This document shows positions 47,858-57,221 of a stretch of DNA of 64,000 nt, in pieces (positions within the stretch are counted from its first letter, which is position 1; every line of letters begins with the position of its first letter). The stretch is from contig NZ_JAKMAJ010000018.1 in NCBI RefSeq assembly GCF_022378355.1, forward strand, positions 54,129 through 118,128, read 5' to 3'. The notes under the pieces are model-generated. The model was not told the DNA's origin and made no database searches. It saw only the letters and a program-made list of their open reading frames with translations. The translations under genes were made by a program, and so were the position numbers. This stretch comes from Brenneria bubanii (GTDB taxonomy: Bacteria > Pseudomonadota > Gammaproteobacteria > Enterobacterales > Enterobacteriaceae).

Positions 47858-49276
47858 TTATTGCGTAATATCAGCGCCGGTCTGGCTTGCGGTTAGCGGC
47901 CAGTAGTCGAGCGTGATCTCCGCGTTCCCGCTAAATGTTACCTCGGCCTGCTGCGCAGGGAAGTAGCGCGAGGACATGACGCCAACGCCGTCATTAATGA
48001 AGATCTCCAGACTGGAGCTGTCGCAAAGAATTTGCAGCTTCTCGACTTTGCCCTGCCAGTAACGCGTTTCCTCTTCGCCGTTACGCAGTCCCTTACGGCT
48101 TAAGGTGATGCCCTGTTCATCACAGGTTAACCACATGGTATCGCCGAAATTCGCCTGAAAGTTTCCGGCCACCTGCAGCGCGATCTCGGCGCTGCGGGTA
48201 TCCAGCGTCGGCAGCGAGTCGGCGCGTCCGCTGGATTGCTGTTGCGCGCCGCGCAGCGCCTGCAGTTCTCGCGCCGGTTTCTGGCAAACCAGGCCGTCGC
48301 GCACGCTTAGCTCGCGCGGGCAGGTCATCATATGCACCCAGCCATGTTGCAGGGTAGGCTGCTCAAACTCGTCCTGGTCGGGCACGCCCATCCAGCCTAT
48401 CAGCAGGCGACGGCCGTCGTCGGTCAGGGTGGTTTGCGGCGCATAAAATTCGTGGCCGCAGTCCAGTTCGTGGAATGCGCCGTGAGGATAGTCGCCGCTC
48501 GCGTAGTCCAGCTTTCCGAGCAGATAGCCGCACTGGTACTGGTTCAGATAACGACGCGCTTCGGCGGCGACGCCCTGCGGGCAGGTAATGAGTACATCGT
48601 GACCATCAAGGTTAAACAGATCCGGACATTCCCACATGTAGCCGAAGGTATCGCTGCCGCGTACCTGGCTGCCGGCAATCTCACCAATCAAGGTCCAGGT
48701 CGTCAGGTCGGGGGATTTCAGCAACAACACTTTACCTTGCAGCTGTGGATCCTGCGCCGCCAGCACCATGTACCAGTTATCTTCATGTCGCCAGACTTTC
48801 GGGTCGCGAATGTGGCCGGTGTAGCCCTCCGGCTGTCCCAGCACCGGCTGCTTCTCAAACTCGCCCTGTTCATTCTGCCGGGCGATGCACTGCCAGGCGG
48901 TACGATCGCCGGGAAGCATCACGTTGCCGGTGTAGATCAGCACCAGTTGCCCGTTGTCGTTTACCGCGGAGCCGGAGAAACAGCCGTCAATATCGAAGGC
49001 TTCACTCGGCAACAGCGCGACGGGTTCATGTTGCCAGTTCACCAGGTCGGCCGAGCTCCAGTGGCCCCAGAATTTATCGTCATGATTACAGGCCAGCGGG
49101 TTCCATTGATAGAACAGATGGTAACGTTGCTCGAACTGAATAAAGCCATTAGGGTCGTTCATTAATCCCACCACCGGGGACAGGTGCCATAGCGGCCGGT
49201 AGCGGTCGGATGGATTACGCCGATGGCCTTTCATCACCGCGAGTAGCGTTTGCTTCAGGAGGTGTCTTTCTCTCAT
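47858..49276 (-). CDS. scrB: Sucrose-6-phosphate hydrolase (GH32)
   Basis: 472 aa. GH32 five-blade propeller plus C-terminal sandwich: nucleophile Asp41 in LMNDPNGF, stabiliser in HIRDPKVW, acid/base Glu in WECPDLF. It splits sucrose-6-phosphate into glucose-6-phosphate and fructose. Starts in the last bases of scrA (4 bp overlap). The fructokinase gene scrK expected for the freed fructose is not in the window. Confidence 0.94.
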   Translation of the reverse strand: MRERHLLKQTLLAVMKGHRRNPSDRYRPLWHLSPVVGLMNDPNGFIQFEQRYHLFYQWNPLACNHDDKFWGHWSSADLVNWQHEPVALLPSEAFDIDGCFSGSAVNDNGQLVLIYTGNVMLPGDRTAWQCIARQNEQGEFEKQPVLGQPEGYTGHIRDPKVWRHEDNWYMVLAAQDPQLQGKVLLLKSPDLTTWTLIGEIAGSQVRGSDTFGYMWECPDLFNLDGHDVLITCPQGVAAEARRYLNQYQCGYLLGKLDYASGDYPHGAFHELDCGHEFYAPQTTLTDDGRRLLIGWMGVPDQDEFEQPTLQHGWVHMMTCPRELSVRDGLVCQKPARELQALRGAQQQSSGRADSLPTLDTRSAEIALQVAGNFQANFGDTMWLTCDEQGITLSRKGLRNGEEETRYWQGKVEKLQILCDSSSLEIFINDGVGVMSSRYFPAQQAEVTFSGNAEITLDYWPLTASQTGADITQ

Positions 49277-50649
49277 TGGTCGCCCTTTTCGTTATAGCTG
49301 AACAGTAAAGTAATAATAAATGGCAGGCTGAACGCCATCGCCAGACCAATCAAGTGGTTGATTAACGAACTGGCCTGAATAATGGCCAGACCCGGCAGAC
49401 CGGTCAGACCCACGCCGGTAGCATAAACTTTGTTGTAGACTACCCAGGCGCCGCCGAGCGCGCCGCCGGCCATTGCGGCAATAAAGGGTTTCACAAAACG
49501 CAGATTGACGCCGAATACCGCGGCCTCAACCGAACCGATCATAGCCGAGAACGCCGCCGGAATGGCGATCTTGCGTATTTTGCTGTCGCGGGTGCGGAAC
49601 CACACGGCCAGACAGGCGCCGCCCTGGGCGACATTGGCCATTGACCAAATCGGCAGCAGGTAGTTGACGCCGATATTCGGGTTGATCAGCAGTCCGGCTT
49701 CGATGGCATGGAAGCTGTTCTGGATGCCGGTCATCGCCACAATCGAATAAAGACCGCCGAAAATAACCCCGGCAATCCAGCCCGTCTGAGCAATCAAGGT
49801 GGTCAGCACGTAAGCGATGCCGTCACCCAGCATACGGCCGGCCGGGCCGATAATCAGCAGCGCGACAAAGCCGGAAACGATCAACGTCAGGAATGGAACG
49901 AAAATGATCTCGACGATATCGGGGACGATGCGCCGCAGACGTTTCTCAACAAAACACATAAACCAAACGGTCAGCAGAACCGGAAACACCGTTCCCTGAT
50001 AGCCAATCATGGCGATTTGCAGCCCGTAAAAATCCAACGTATGGTAGCTGCCTAATCCGCCCCAGATATTCGCCAGGGTCGGGTGCGTCAGAATCCCGCC
50101 GATGGTGGCGCCGAGAAACGGGTTCCCGCCGAATACGCGGGCGGCGGTAAAGCCAATCAGCACCGGCAGGATGATAAAGGCGGAGGAACTAAACATCTCC
50201 AACAAGACGTAGACCGCGTTTTTCGAATCCAGCCAGCCGTAGGTTTTGATCAGGCTCATTAGTCCCATCAAAAGGCCGGAGGCGATGATAGCAGGAATAA
50301 TGGGGATAAAAACGTTGGACAGCGTGCTGGCTATGCGCTGGAAGTAGCTGAGATTTTTGGCGGCATTTTGTGAAGCTTCTTCTTTTTGCGTGGAGTCATC
50401 GATCATCGCCGCGTGAGCAAAAGCGTCGTAGATATCGTTAATCACGCTGCTATCGAATACAACCTGTACTTGCCCTGCCTTACGAAAACTTGCCTTTACT
50501 CCTTTGACCGCATCAATCGCGTTAAGATCCAGTTTTGATTCGTCTTCCAGTACTACTCTAAGTCGTGTGGCGCAGTGAATGGCCGACGCAATATTATCCT
50601 TACCGCCCATCAGCGGAACGAGCTGTCGGGCTACCTGCTTATAATCCAT
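49273..50649 (-). CDS. scrA: Sucrose-specific PTS enzyme IIBC
   Basis: 458 aa. EIIB domain at the N-terminus with phosphorylated Cys26 (SAIHCATRLRVVL), then the EIIC membrane domain from about residue 105, with GFTAARVFGGNPFLGATIGG and ending SLPFIITLLF. It imports and phosphorylates sucrose; it lacks EIIA and would use the glucose EIIA (Crr), as other ScrA proteins do. A CRP-like site precedes it. No scrR, scrK or scrY adjoins. Confidence 0.94.
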   Translation of the reverse strand: MDYKQVARQLVPLMGGKDNIASAIHCATRLRVVLEDESKLDLNAIDAVKGVKASFRKAGQVQVVFDSSVINDIYDAFAHAAMIDDSTQKEEASQNAAKNLSYFQRIASTLSNVFIPIIPAIIASGLLMGLMSLIKTYGWLDSKNAVYVLLEMFSSSAFIILPVLIGFTAARVFGGNPFLGATIGGILTHPTLANIWGGLGSYHTLDFYGLQIAMIGYQGTVFPVLLTVWFMCFVEKRLRRIVPDIVEIIFVPFLTLIVSGFVALLIIGPAGRMLGDGIAYVLTTLIAQTGWIAGVIFGGLYSIVAMTGIQNSFHAIEAGLLINPNIGVNYLLPIWSMANVAQGGACLAVWFRTRDSKIRKIAIPAAFSAMIGSVEAAVFGVNLRFVKPFIAAMAGGALGGAWVVYNKVYATGVGLTGLPGLAIIQASSLINHLIGLAMAFSLPFIITLLFSYNEKGDQ

Positions 50650-51156
50650 GAACTTCCTCGGAAACTTTAGCTTTGTAAATAGTGAACGTTAATCTGATAA
50701 AATAGTGAAATAGATCACAAATAACATCTGAAAGCGATGTATGTAAACACATAATCGCCTTCCGGTACAATTCGTTAAAGCGAGAATGGGCTATGCCGAA
50801 GCGCATATTGAAAGGCGTACATCGCGATTGTTGGTTGTCAGAGAGGTCGTCCGCCAGAATGAAAACGGTGGATGATGAGCGAGATAAAATGAGGCGCGGG
50901 TTGATTTCTCAGACCGAGAAAAATAGCTATTCCATGATATAAAACAGGTTGTTATTCATATCATGCCATGGCTTTTTAGTGACGGTGTTACTACACTTTA
51001 GCGCCAGCTTTTCGTTTTTTCGGCCGGCACTCCGCGCCATATATTGTATCCAATAACAATATCACCCACAGCGTTGACGAAACGGTCGCCGGATTTTGTC
51101 AGCAAATTTAATATTACCCTGCTTATCGAGCACTGAGACTAGGTGGACAGCGACAA
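50650..51156. other. Divergent region between scrA and the alpha-2-macroglobulin gene
   Basis: 507 bp without a supportable gene. It carries the scrA control region with a CRP-like site at 50704-50719. The half towards 51156 is the 5' region of the alpha-2-macroglobulin gene, where I recognise no operator. Confidence 0.55.
50704..50719 (-). promoter_or_regulatory. CRP-like site upstream of scrA
   Basis: AGTGAAATAGATCACA matches TGTGA-N6-TCACA at 9 of 10 fixed positions, 55-70 bp before the scrA start. Catabolite control is usual for sucrose PTS genes. Confidence 0.65.
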
Positions 51157-54100
51157 ATGGACTTACTCAAATTTTTACTCCGCCTGCCTTTTACATTGAT
51201 AAAAGGTTTCTTTCACATGCTGGGTCTGGTTCTCGGTTTGCTTGGCCGCGTGATTAAACCCATCGTCGGCAATATCGACTGGCGCGCGCCGGGCTGGTGG
51301 ACGGCGATGTCCGGTTGGTTGAAACGCGGTTTTCAGCGTCTGGAAAGCGGCGTGGATAAACACCCGCAAGCCGCCGGCGCGACGATCTTACTGTTGCTGT
51401 GCGCCGCCTGGGCAGGAGTTTATGGTTGGCACTGGTGGTTGAATCGGCCGCAGCCCATCGAGGCGGCGCCGATGGCCTATCAGGAAACCCGCATGTCGTC
51501 TATCGAAGCGGGCGTGGTGAACTACGCCGCTCAGAGAATTACGCCGGCGCAAGTGCGTTTTAATTTCAGCAACTCGGCCGCGCCGCTGACGGACGTGGGT
51601 AAAGTGGTTGAGAAAGGCATTTTGCTGAAGCCCGCCGCCGAAGGCCAGTGGCAATGGGCCAGCGGCGCCACCTTACTCTTCACGCCGAAAAATCCGCTGC
51701 CGTTGGGCGGCAAATACACCGTGGAATTCACGCCTGACGCGCTGCTTGCGCCGCAAATCAAACTGGCGACCACGCAATATTCATTCACTGTTCCCGCGTT
51801 CGATTCTCAGCTCGGCGAGTCTGAGTACTATCAGGATCCGCAGAATCCGCAAGCGCGCCACGCGGTGTTTAATATTCAATTCAACGCGCCGGTGGACGCC
51901 GCCAGTTTCGAAAAGCAGATCTCTCTCGGCCTGAGCGCGGCGCAAGCCAAATCAGAGACAAAACTCAATTATTCCGTGGTTTATGACCAGAAGAAACTCA
52001 ACGCCTGGGTGCATTCCGAACCGTTGCAATCCCTTGAGCACGGCGGTTCGGTGCATCTCGCCATCGGCGAAGGGGTCAAAGCCTCCGTGCCGTCCAACGC
52101 CACCACCCAGCCCCGCAACGGCTGGGTCGCCGTGCCGACGCTCTATAGCCTGGCGGTGAGCGAGGCCAGCGCACAGGTGGTCGATGGCGGAAATGCGAAA
52201 GGCGAGCGCGCGTTGATCCTCGGTTTCAGCGACGCGGTAAAAGATAACGATATTCGCCGGGCGGTGAAGGTCTGGCTGCTGCCGCAGCACGATCCTAACG
52301 ACCCGGAGGTCAGCGACGATCCGGACGATTTTTACCCCTGGGATGTGGATAGCGTGCAGAATAACGTGCTGGCGGAGTCAACGCCGCTGAATATCCATTT
52401 GAACGACGCCGAAAACGACTATCAGCCGCAGTTCAGTTTCCGTTTTGATGCGCCGGCGCATCGGTCGCTGCTGGTAAGGATCGACAATGTCCTGACATCG
52501 TCCGGCGGCTATAAAATGCCGGAAACCGTCTATCGCATCGTGCAGGTGCCGGACTACCCGAAACTGCTGCAATTTATGTCGCAGGGTTCGCTTCTGTCGG
52601 TTAACGGCGACAAGCAAATCAGCGTCGCCGCGCGCAACGTGCCGGGGCTGCGCCTTGACGTCAAGCGGGTGATCCCAAGCCAGTTGCAACATATCGTTTC
52701 GTTCAAGCGCGGCGAATATTCCTCGGCGGAGTTTAACCGGCTGAATGACGAATATTTTACCGAACGCTTTAACTATCAGACGGCGCTGAATAACGATAAG
52801 CCGGGTGAGGTGAATTATCGGGGCGTGGATCTTTCGCGTTACTTATCTACCGATCCGCGTTCGCATCGCGGCATATTCCTGCTGACGCTGTCGGAATGGA
52901 ATCCGCAGAAGAAAGAAGCCGCCGCGGCCGCCGATGGCGATGGTTATCAGGATGAAGATGAAAGCGAAGACGCGCCGCGCATCGGCGATTCGCGCTTTGT
53001 GGTGGTCACGGATCTGGGGATTATCGCCAAGCGGTCGCAGGATAAGACCCGCGACCTGTTTGTGCAGTCCATCTACAGCGGCGCGCCGGTCGGCAACGCC
53101 AAAGTATCGGTTATCGCCAAAAACGGCGTCACGCTGCTGACGCGGTTCACCGATGCCGACGGCCATGCGCGTTTCCCGGCACTGGACGTTTACGCCAATG
53201 AACGTCAGCCGGTCATGTTTCTGGTGGAAAAAGAGGGCGATGTGTCCTTCCTGCCGACCGACCGGGATAACGATCGCGGCCTGGATTTTTCCCGCTTTGA
53301 TATCGGCGGCGACGAAGCGCCGAACGATGCGCGTACGCTGAGCGGCTATCTGTTCTCCGATCGCGGCGTCTATCGTCCGGGCGATACCTTCAACATCGGT
53401 CTGATTACCCGCGCCGCCGACTGGGGCACCGGCCTGACCGGGGTACCGGTGCGCGCTGAAATTCATGATCCGCGCGCCAGGCCGATGAGCACCATTCCGC
53501 TGACGCTCAATGCCAGCGGTTTCAATGAACTGAGTTACACCACCGATGAGAATTCACCGACCGGCGAGTGGTCCGTTTATCTGTATCTGGTCGGCAAGGA
53601 TAACGAATCGTCGGCATTGTTGGGCTATACCACGGTAAACGTCAAAGAGTTCGAGCCCGATCAGCTGAAGGTGAAACTGCAACTGACGCCGGAGCGCAAG
53701 CAGGGCTGGGTTAAACCTTCCGAACTACAGGCCAATATCGATGTGCAGAACCTGTTCGGCACGCCGGCGCAGGATCGCCGCGTGGCGTCCAAACTGACGT
53801 TGCATCCGACATATCCGCGATTTGACGCGTTTCCGGATTATGCTTTTTACGAGAACCGGCAGAATCGGGACAGTTTTGAAACCGAGCTGGAAGATCGCGT
53901 CACCGATGCTCAGGGCGCGGCGACAATTCCGTTGGATCTCAACGCCTACGCCGATGCGACTTACCAGCTGCAGCTCTTGTCGGAAGCCTTTGTCGCCGGC
54001 GGCGGGCGTTCCGTCGCCGCTAGCGCGCGCACGTTGGTATCGCCGAATGATTATCTGGTCGGCGTAAAGCCGGACGGCGATCTCGGCTACATCAACCGCG

Positions 54101-57100
54101 ACGCCGCGCGTCATGTGAATATCATTGCCGTCGATCCCTCGCTGAAGCAGATTGCGCAGCCGGATTTGAACCTGAAGCTATTTGAGCAGAAATACTTTTC
54201 CGTGCTGACCAAACAGGATTCCGGCGTTTACAAATATCAATCGAAAATGAAGGAAGTTCAGCTGTCGCAACAGCCGCTGTCGCTGGCTGAGCAGGGTAGC
54301 GATCTGACGCTGGCGACGGATAAACCGGGCGATTTCGTGCTGGTGGTCGAAGATGCGCAGGGTAAAGCGCTGAATCGTATCGCTTACACCGTGGCCGGCA
54401 ACGCCAATCTCAGCCGTGCGCTGGATCGTAACGCGGAGTTGAAGCTAAAGCTCAACCAGAGCGAATACCAGCCGGGCGATGAAATTGAAGTTTCGATCAA
54501 TTCGCCCTATACCGGCAGCGGGCTGATCACCGTAGAGAAAGACAAGGTTTACGGCTGGCAATGGTTCCGCACCGATACCACCAGTTCGGTGCAGAAAATC
54601 CGTATTCCGGCCGGTATGGAAGGCAATGGCTATATCAATGTGCAGTTTGTGCGTGACGTGAACTCCGATGAAATCTTTATGAGCCCGCTGAGCTACGGCG
54701 TGATGCCGTTTAAAATCAGTACCGCAGCGCGGCAAAATAATCTGCGAATCGATGTGCCGCCGGTGATTAAGCCGGGGGACAATCTGCCTATTACCGTAAC
54801 GACCGACGGCCCGCAGCAGGTGGCGCTGTTTGCCGTTGACGAGGGAATTTTGCAGGTCGCGCGCTATCGGCTGAAGGATCCGCTCGAATATTTCTTCCGC
54901 AAACGTGCGCTGGGCGTGGAAAGCGCGCAAATCCTCGATTTGATCCTGCCGGAATTCGGCAAGCTGATGCAATTGACCGCCGCGGCCGGCGGCGATGGCG
55001 GCGAGGGGCTGGATCTCAGCGTTAACCCGTTTAAACGTAAACGGGATAAGCCGGTGACTTACTGGGCCGGTATTAGCGAAGTGAATGGCGAGCGGCAGTT
55101 CAATTATCCGGTGCCGGACTATTTCAACGGTAAAATCCGCGTCATGGCGATTTCCGTTACCGCGGACAAAATCGGTAAAGCGCAAACGTCGGCTACCGTG
55201 CGCGATAACTTCATCATGACGCCCAACGTGCCGGCGATGGTCGCGCCGGGCGATGAGTTCGACGTCAGCGTCGGCGTCAGCAATAACCTGAGCGAGTTAC
55301 ATGGCCAAAGCATTGCGATTGCGTTGCGGCTGAACGCGCCGCCGCAACTGGAGGTCGTAGGCAACGCCGTGCAAAGCCTATCGCTGGCGGAAAAACGCGA
55401 AGGCGTGATTAATTTCCGTCTGCGCGCCAAAGCCATTCTGGGCGATGCGCCGCTGGCGTTCGAGGCTAAATACGGCGACAAAATCAGCCGTCGCACCATC
55501 AGCACCTCGGTGCGTCCGGCGATGCCGTTCCGCACTCAGTCGATTATGGGCCGTATGAACCGCAGCCACAACGTCGATAATCTGCGCCAGATGTTTGATG
55601 CCTATGCGGTGCGCAAGACCGCCGTGTCCAACTCGCCGCTGGTGCTGGCCGGCGGTCTGTCGCAGTATCTGGCGGATTATCCGTACTACTGCTCCGAGCA
55701 GATCGTCAGCCGTTCAGTGCCGCTGATGCTGGCGGCGGCGCACCCGGAAATGCGTGGCGATCAAAATCAAATGGAAAGCGCCAAGCAGTTGAATGCGATG
55801 CTGGCGGTGTTGCGTTCGCGGCAAAACGATCGCGGCGCGATCGGGCTGTGGCGTTCATCGCCGGAAGCCGATCCTTTCGTCACCCCCTACACGGTGCAAT
55901 ACCTGCTGGAAGCCAGAGCCGCGGGCTTTGCATTGCCAATCGGTATGCTGGAAGAAGCCAATGCGTCGCTACGTGAACTGGCGGCCAACCCGTCCGAGGA
56001 TTTGTATATGCTGCGTTTGCGCGCATGGGCGGTGTATCTGCTGACCCGTCAGGGCGAAATCACCACCAGCGCGCTGGCCTCGGTGCAAAACGCCCTGCAG
56101 CAGTATCCGAATAGCTGGACAACCGACCTCGGCGCCCTGTATCTGGCCTCCTCATACCGCTTGCTGAGAATGGACGATGAAGCCAATGCGCTGTTGCAGC
56201 CGACCTGGAAGCAGATGAGTCAGGCGTATGACCAGGCCTGGTGGACGCAAAACTATTTCGACCCGCTGGCGCAGGATGCGACGCGTTTGTATCTGATTAC
56301 GCGCCACTTCCCGGAAAAAGCGTCCTCAATTCCGCCGCAGGTGTTGGAAAATATGCTCAAGTCGCTGAAAGAGGAGCGTTACACCACCTATTCATCGGCA
56401 ATGAGCATTTTGGCGCTGGAGAGCTATTCCACGCAGATTGCGGCGCAATCCGCAGCGGCGGACGGATTGAAAATCACGCAGGTCGCTAAAGCCGCCGATG
56501 TCGCTCCGCAGTTGATTTCCACCCTGCAGGGGCTATTCGCAAAGGGCAGTTTCACTGCGGATGCCACATCAATCCGTTTCGACAACGCCAATGATGCGCC
56601 GGCCTGGTATGTGGTGACGCAGGCCGGTTACGATCTGGCGCCGCCGAAGCAGGCCGTCTCGCGCGGATTGGAAATCACGCGCGATTACACCGATGAGCAG
56701 GGAAAACCGGTTATACAGGCGGTATTGGGGCAGAAGATTAACGTGCATTTGAACGTGCGGGCGAATTCCAGGGAAGGGCAGAGCAACCTGGCGATCGTCG
56801 ACCTGCTGCCGGGCGGCTTCGAGGTAGTGCAGCAAACGCCGCCGGCGCCGGAGTCCGACGACGGCGACGAAAACGGCGATGGGCCTGCGTCCGGCGCGTG
56901 GCTGTCGCCGCTGGCGGCAACCGGTTCCACCTGGGCGCCGGATTACAGCGATATCCGTGAAGATCGAGTGATCATTTACGGCAGCGCCGGCACCGACGTA
57001 CAGACGTTCGTGTACCAAATCAGGGCCACCAACACCGGCAGCTTCGCCATCCCGCCGGCGTACGGGGAAGCCATGTATGATCGCGAAGTTCAGGCGCTAT

Positions 57101-57162
57101 CCGTCAGCGGGCAAAGACTGGTGGTCGTACCCGCCGATGAAGCGTCCAATGCGAAAAAATAA
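51157..57162 (+). CDS. Bacterial alpha-2-macroglobulin (thioester-containing), YfhM-like
   Basis: 2001 aa, longer than E. coli YfhM (1653). A protease-trapping envelope protein that works with PBP1C. N-terminus: amphipathic start, then one membrane span at about residues 74-91 (ILLLLCAAWAGVYGWHWW) instead of the YfhM lipobox, so it is an inner-membrane-anchored periplasmic protein. MG domains follow, with acidic low-complexity loops near 590 (DGYQDEDESEDAP) and 1905 (PESDDGDENGDG). The thioester motif CSEQ is at Cys1512 within YYCSEQIVSR. C-terminal receptor-like domain about 1830-2000. pbpC follows after 59 bp. Confidence 0.92.
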   Translation: MDLLKFLLRLPFTLIKGFFHMLGLVLGLLGRVIKPIVGNIDWRAPGWWTAMSGWLKRGFQRLESGVDKHPQAAGATILLLLCAAWAGVYGWHWWLNRPQPIEAAPMAYQETRMSSIEAGVVNYAAQRITPAQVRFNFSNSAAPLTDVGKVVEKGILLKPAAEGQWQWASGATLLFTPKNPLPLGGKYTVEFTPDALLAPQIKLATTQYSFTVPAFDSQLGESEYYQDPQNPQARHAVFNIQFNAPVDAASFEKQISLGLSAAQAKSETKLNYSVVYDQKKLNAWVHSEPLQSLEHGGSVHLAIGEGVKASVPSNATTQPRNGWVAVPTLYSLAVSEASAQVVDGGNAKGERALILGFSDAVKDNDIRRAVKVWLLPQHDPNDPEVSDDPDDFYPWDVDSVQNNVLAESTPLNIHLNDAENDYQPQFSFRFDAPAHRSLLVRIDNVLTSSGGYKMPETVYRIVQVPDYPKLLQFMSQGSLLSVNGDKQISVAARNVPGLRLDVKRVIPSQLQHIVSFKRGEYSSAEFNRLNDEYFTERFNYQTALNNDKPGEVNYRGVDLSRYLSTDPRSHRGIFLLTLSEWNPQKKEAAAAADGDGYQDEDESEDAPRIGDSRFVVVTDLGIIAKRSQDKTRDLFVQSIYSGAPVGNAKVSVIAKNGVTLLTRFTDADGHARFPALDVYANERQPVMFLVEKEGDVSFLPTDRDNDRGLDFSRFDIGGDEAPNDARTLSGYLFSDRGVYRPGDTFNIGLITRAADWGTGLTGVPVRAEIHDPRARPMSTIPLTLNASGFNELSYTTDENSPTGEWSVYLYLVGKDNESSALLGYTTVNVKEFEPDQLKVKLQLTPERKQGWVKPSELQANIDVQNLFGTPAQDRRVASKLTLHPTYPRFDAFPDYAFYENRQNRDSFETELEDRVTDAQGAATIPLDLNAYADATYQLQLLSEAFVAGGGRSVAASARTLVSPNDYLVGVKPDGDLGYINRDAARHVNIIAVDPSLKQIAQPDLNLKLFEQKYFSVLTKQDSGVYKYQSKMKEVQLSQQPLSLAEQGSDLTLATDKPGDFVLVVEDAQGKALNRIAYTVAGNANLSRALDRNAELKLKLNQSEYQPGDEIEVSINSPYTGSGLITVEKDKVYGWQWFRTDTTSSVQKIRIPAGMEGNGYINVQFVRDVNSDEIFMSPLSYGVMPFKISTAARQNNLRIDVPPVIKPGDNLPITVTTDGPQQVALFAVDEGILQVARYRLKDPLEYFFRKRALGVESAQILDLILPEFGKLMQLTAAAGGDGGEGLDLSVNPFKRKRDKPVTYWAGISEVNGERQFNYPVPDYFNGKIRVMAISVTADKIGKAQTSATVRDNFIMTPNVPAMVAPGDEFDVSVGVSNNLSELHGQSIAIALRLNAPPQLEVVGNAVQSLSLAEKREGVINFRLRAKAILGDAPLAFEAKYGDKISRRTISTSVRPAMPFRTQSIMGRMNRSHNVDNLRQMFDAYAVRKTAVSNSPLVLAGGLSQYLADYPYYCSEQIVSRSVPLMLAAAHPEMRGDQNQMESAKQLNAMLAVLRSRQNDRGAIGLWRSSPEADPFVTPYTVQYLLEARAAGFALPIGMLEEANASLRELAANPSEDLYMLRLRAWAVYLLTRQGEITTSALASVQNALQQYPNSWTTDLGALYLASSYRLLRMDDEANALLQPTWKQMSQAYDQAWWTQNYFDPLAQDATRLYLITRHFPEKASSIPPQVLENMLKSLKEERYTTYSSAMSILALESYSTQIAAQSAAADGLKITQVAKAADVAPQLISTLQGLFAKGSFTADATSIRFDNANDAPAWYVVTQAGYDLAPPKQAVSRGLEITRDYTDEQGKPVIQAVLGQKINVHLNVRANSREGQSNLAIVDLLPGGFEVVQQTPPAPESDDGDENGDGPASGAWLSPLAATGSTWAPDYSDIREDRVIIYGSAGTDVQTFVYQIRATNTGSFAIPPAYGEAMYDREVQALSVSGQRLVVVPADEASNAKK

Positions 57163-57221
57163 TCACTCGCCGTCCGCGCTCCGCCGAAAACGGCGGGGCC
57201 TAACCGGCTAGGCGTCGTTAA

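Noticed and set aside
50787-50880. 29-codon frame in the scrA upstream region (MGYAEAHIERR...)
   Set aside because: Too short, no ribosome site, no recognised homologue.
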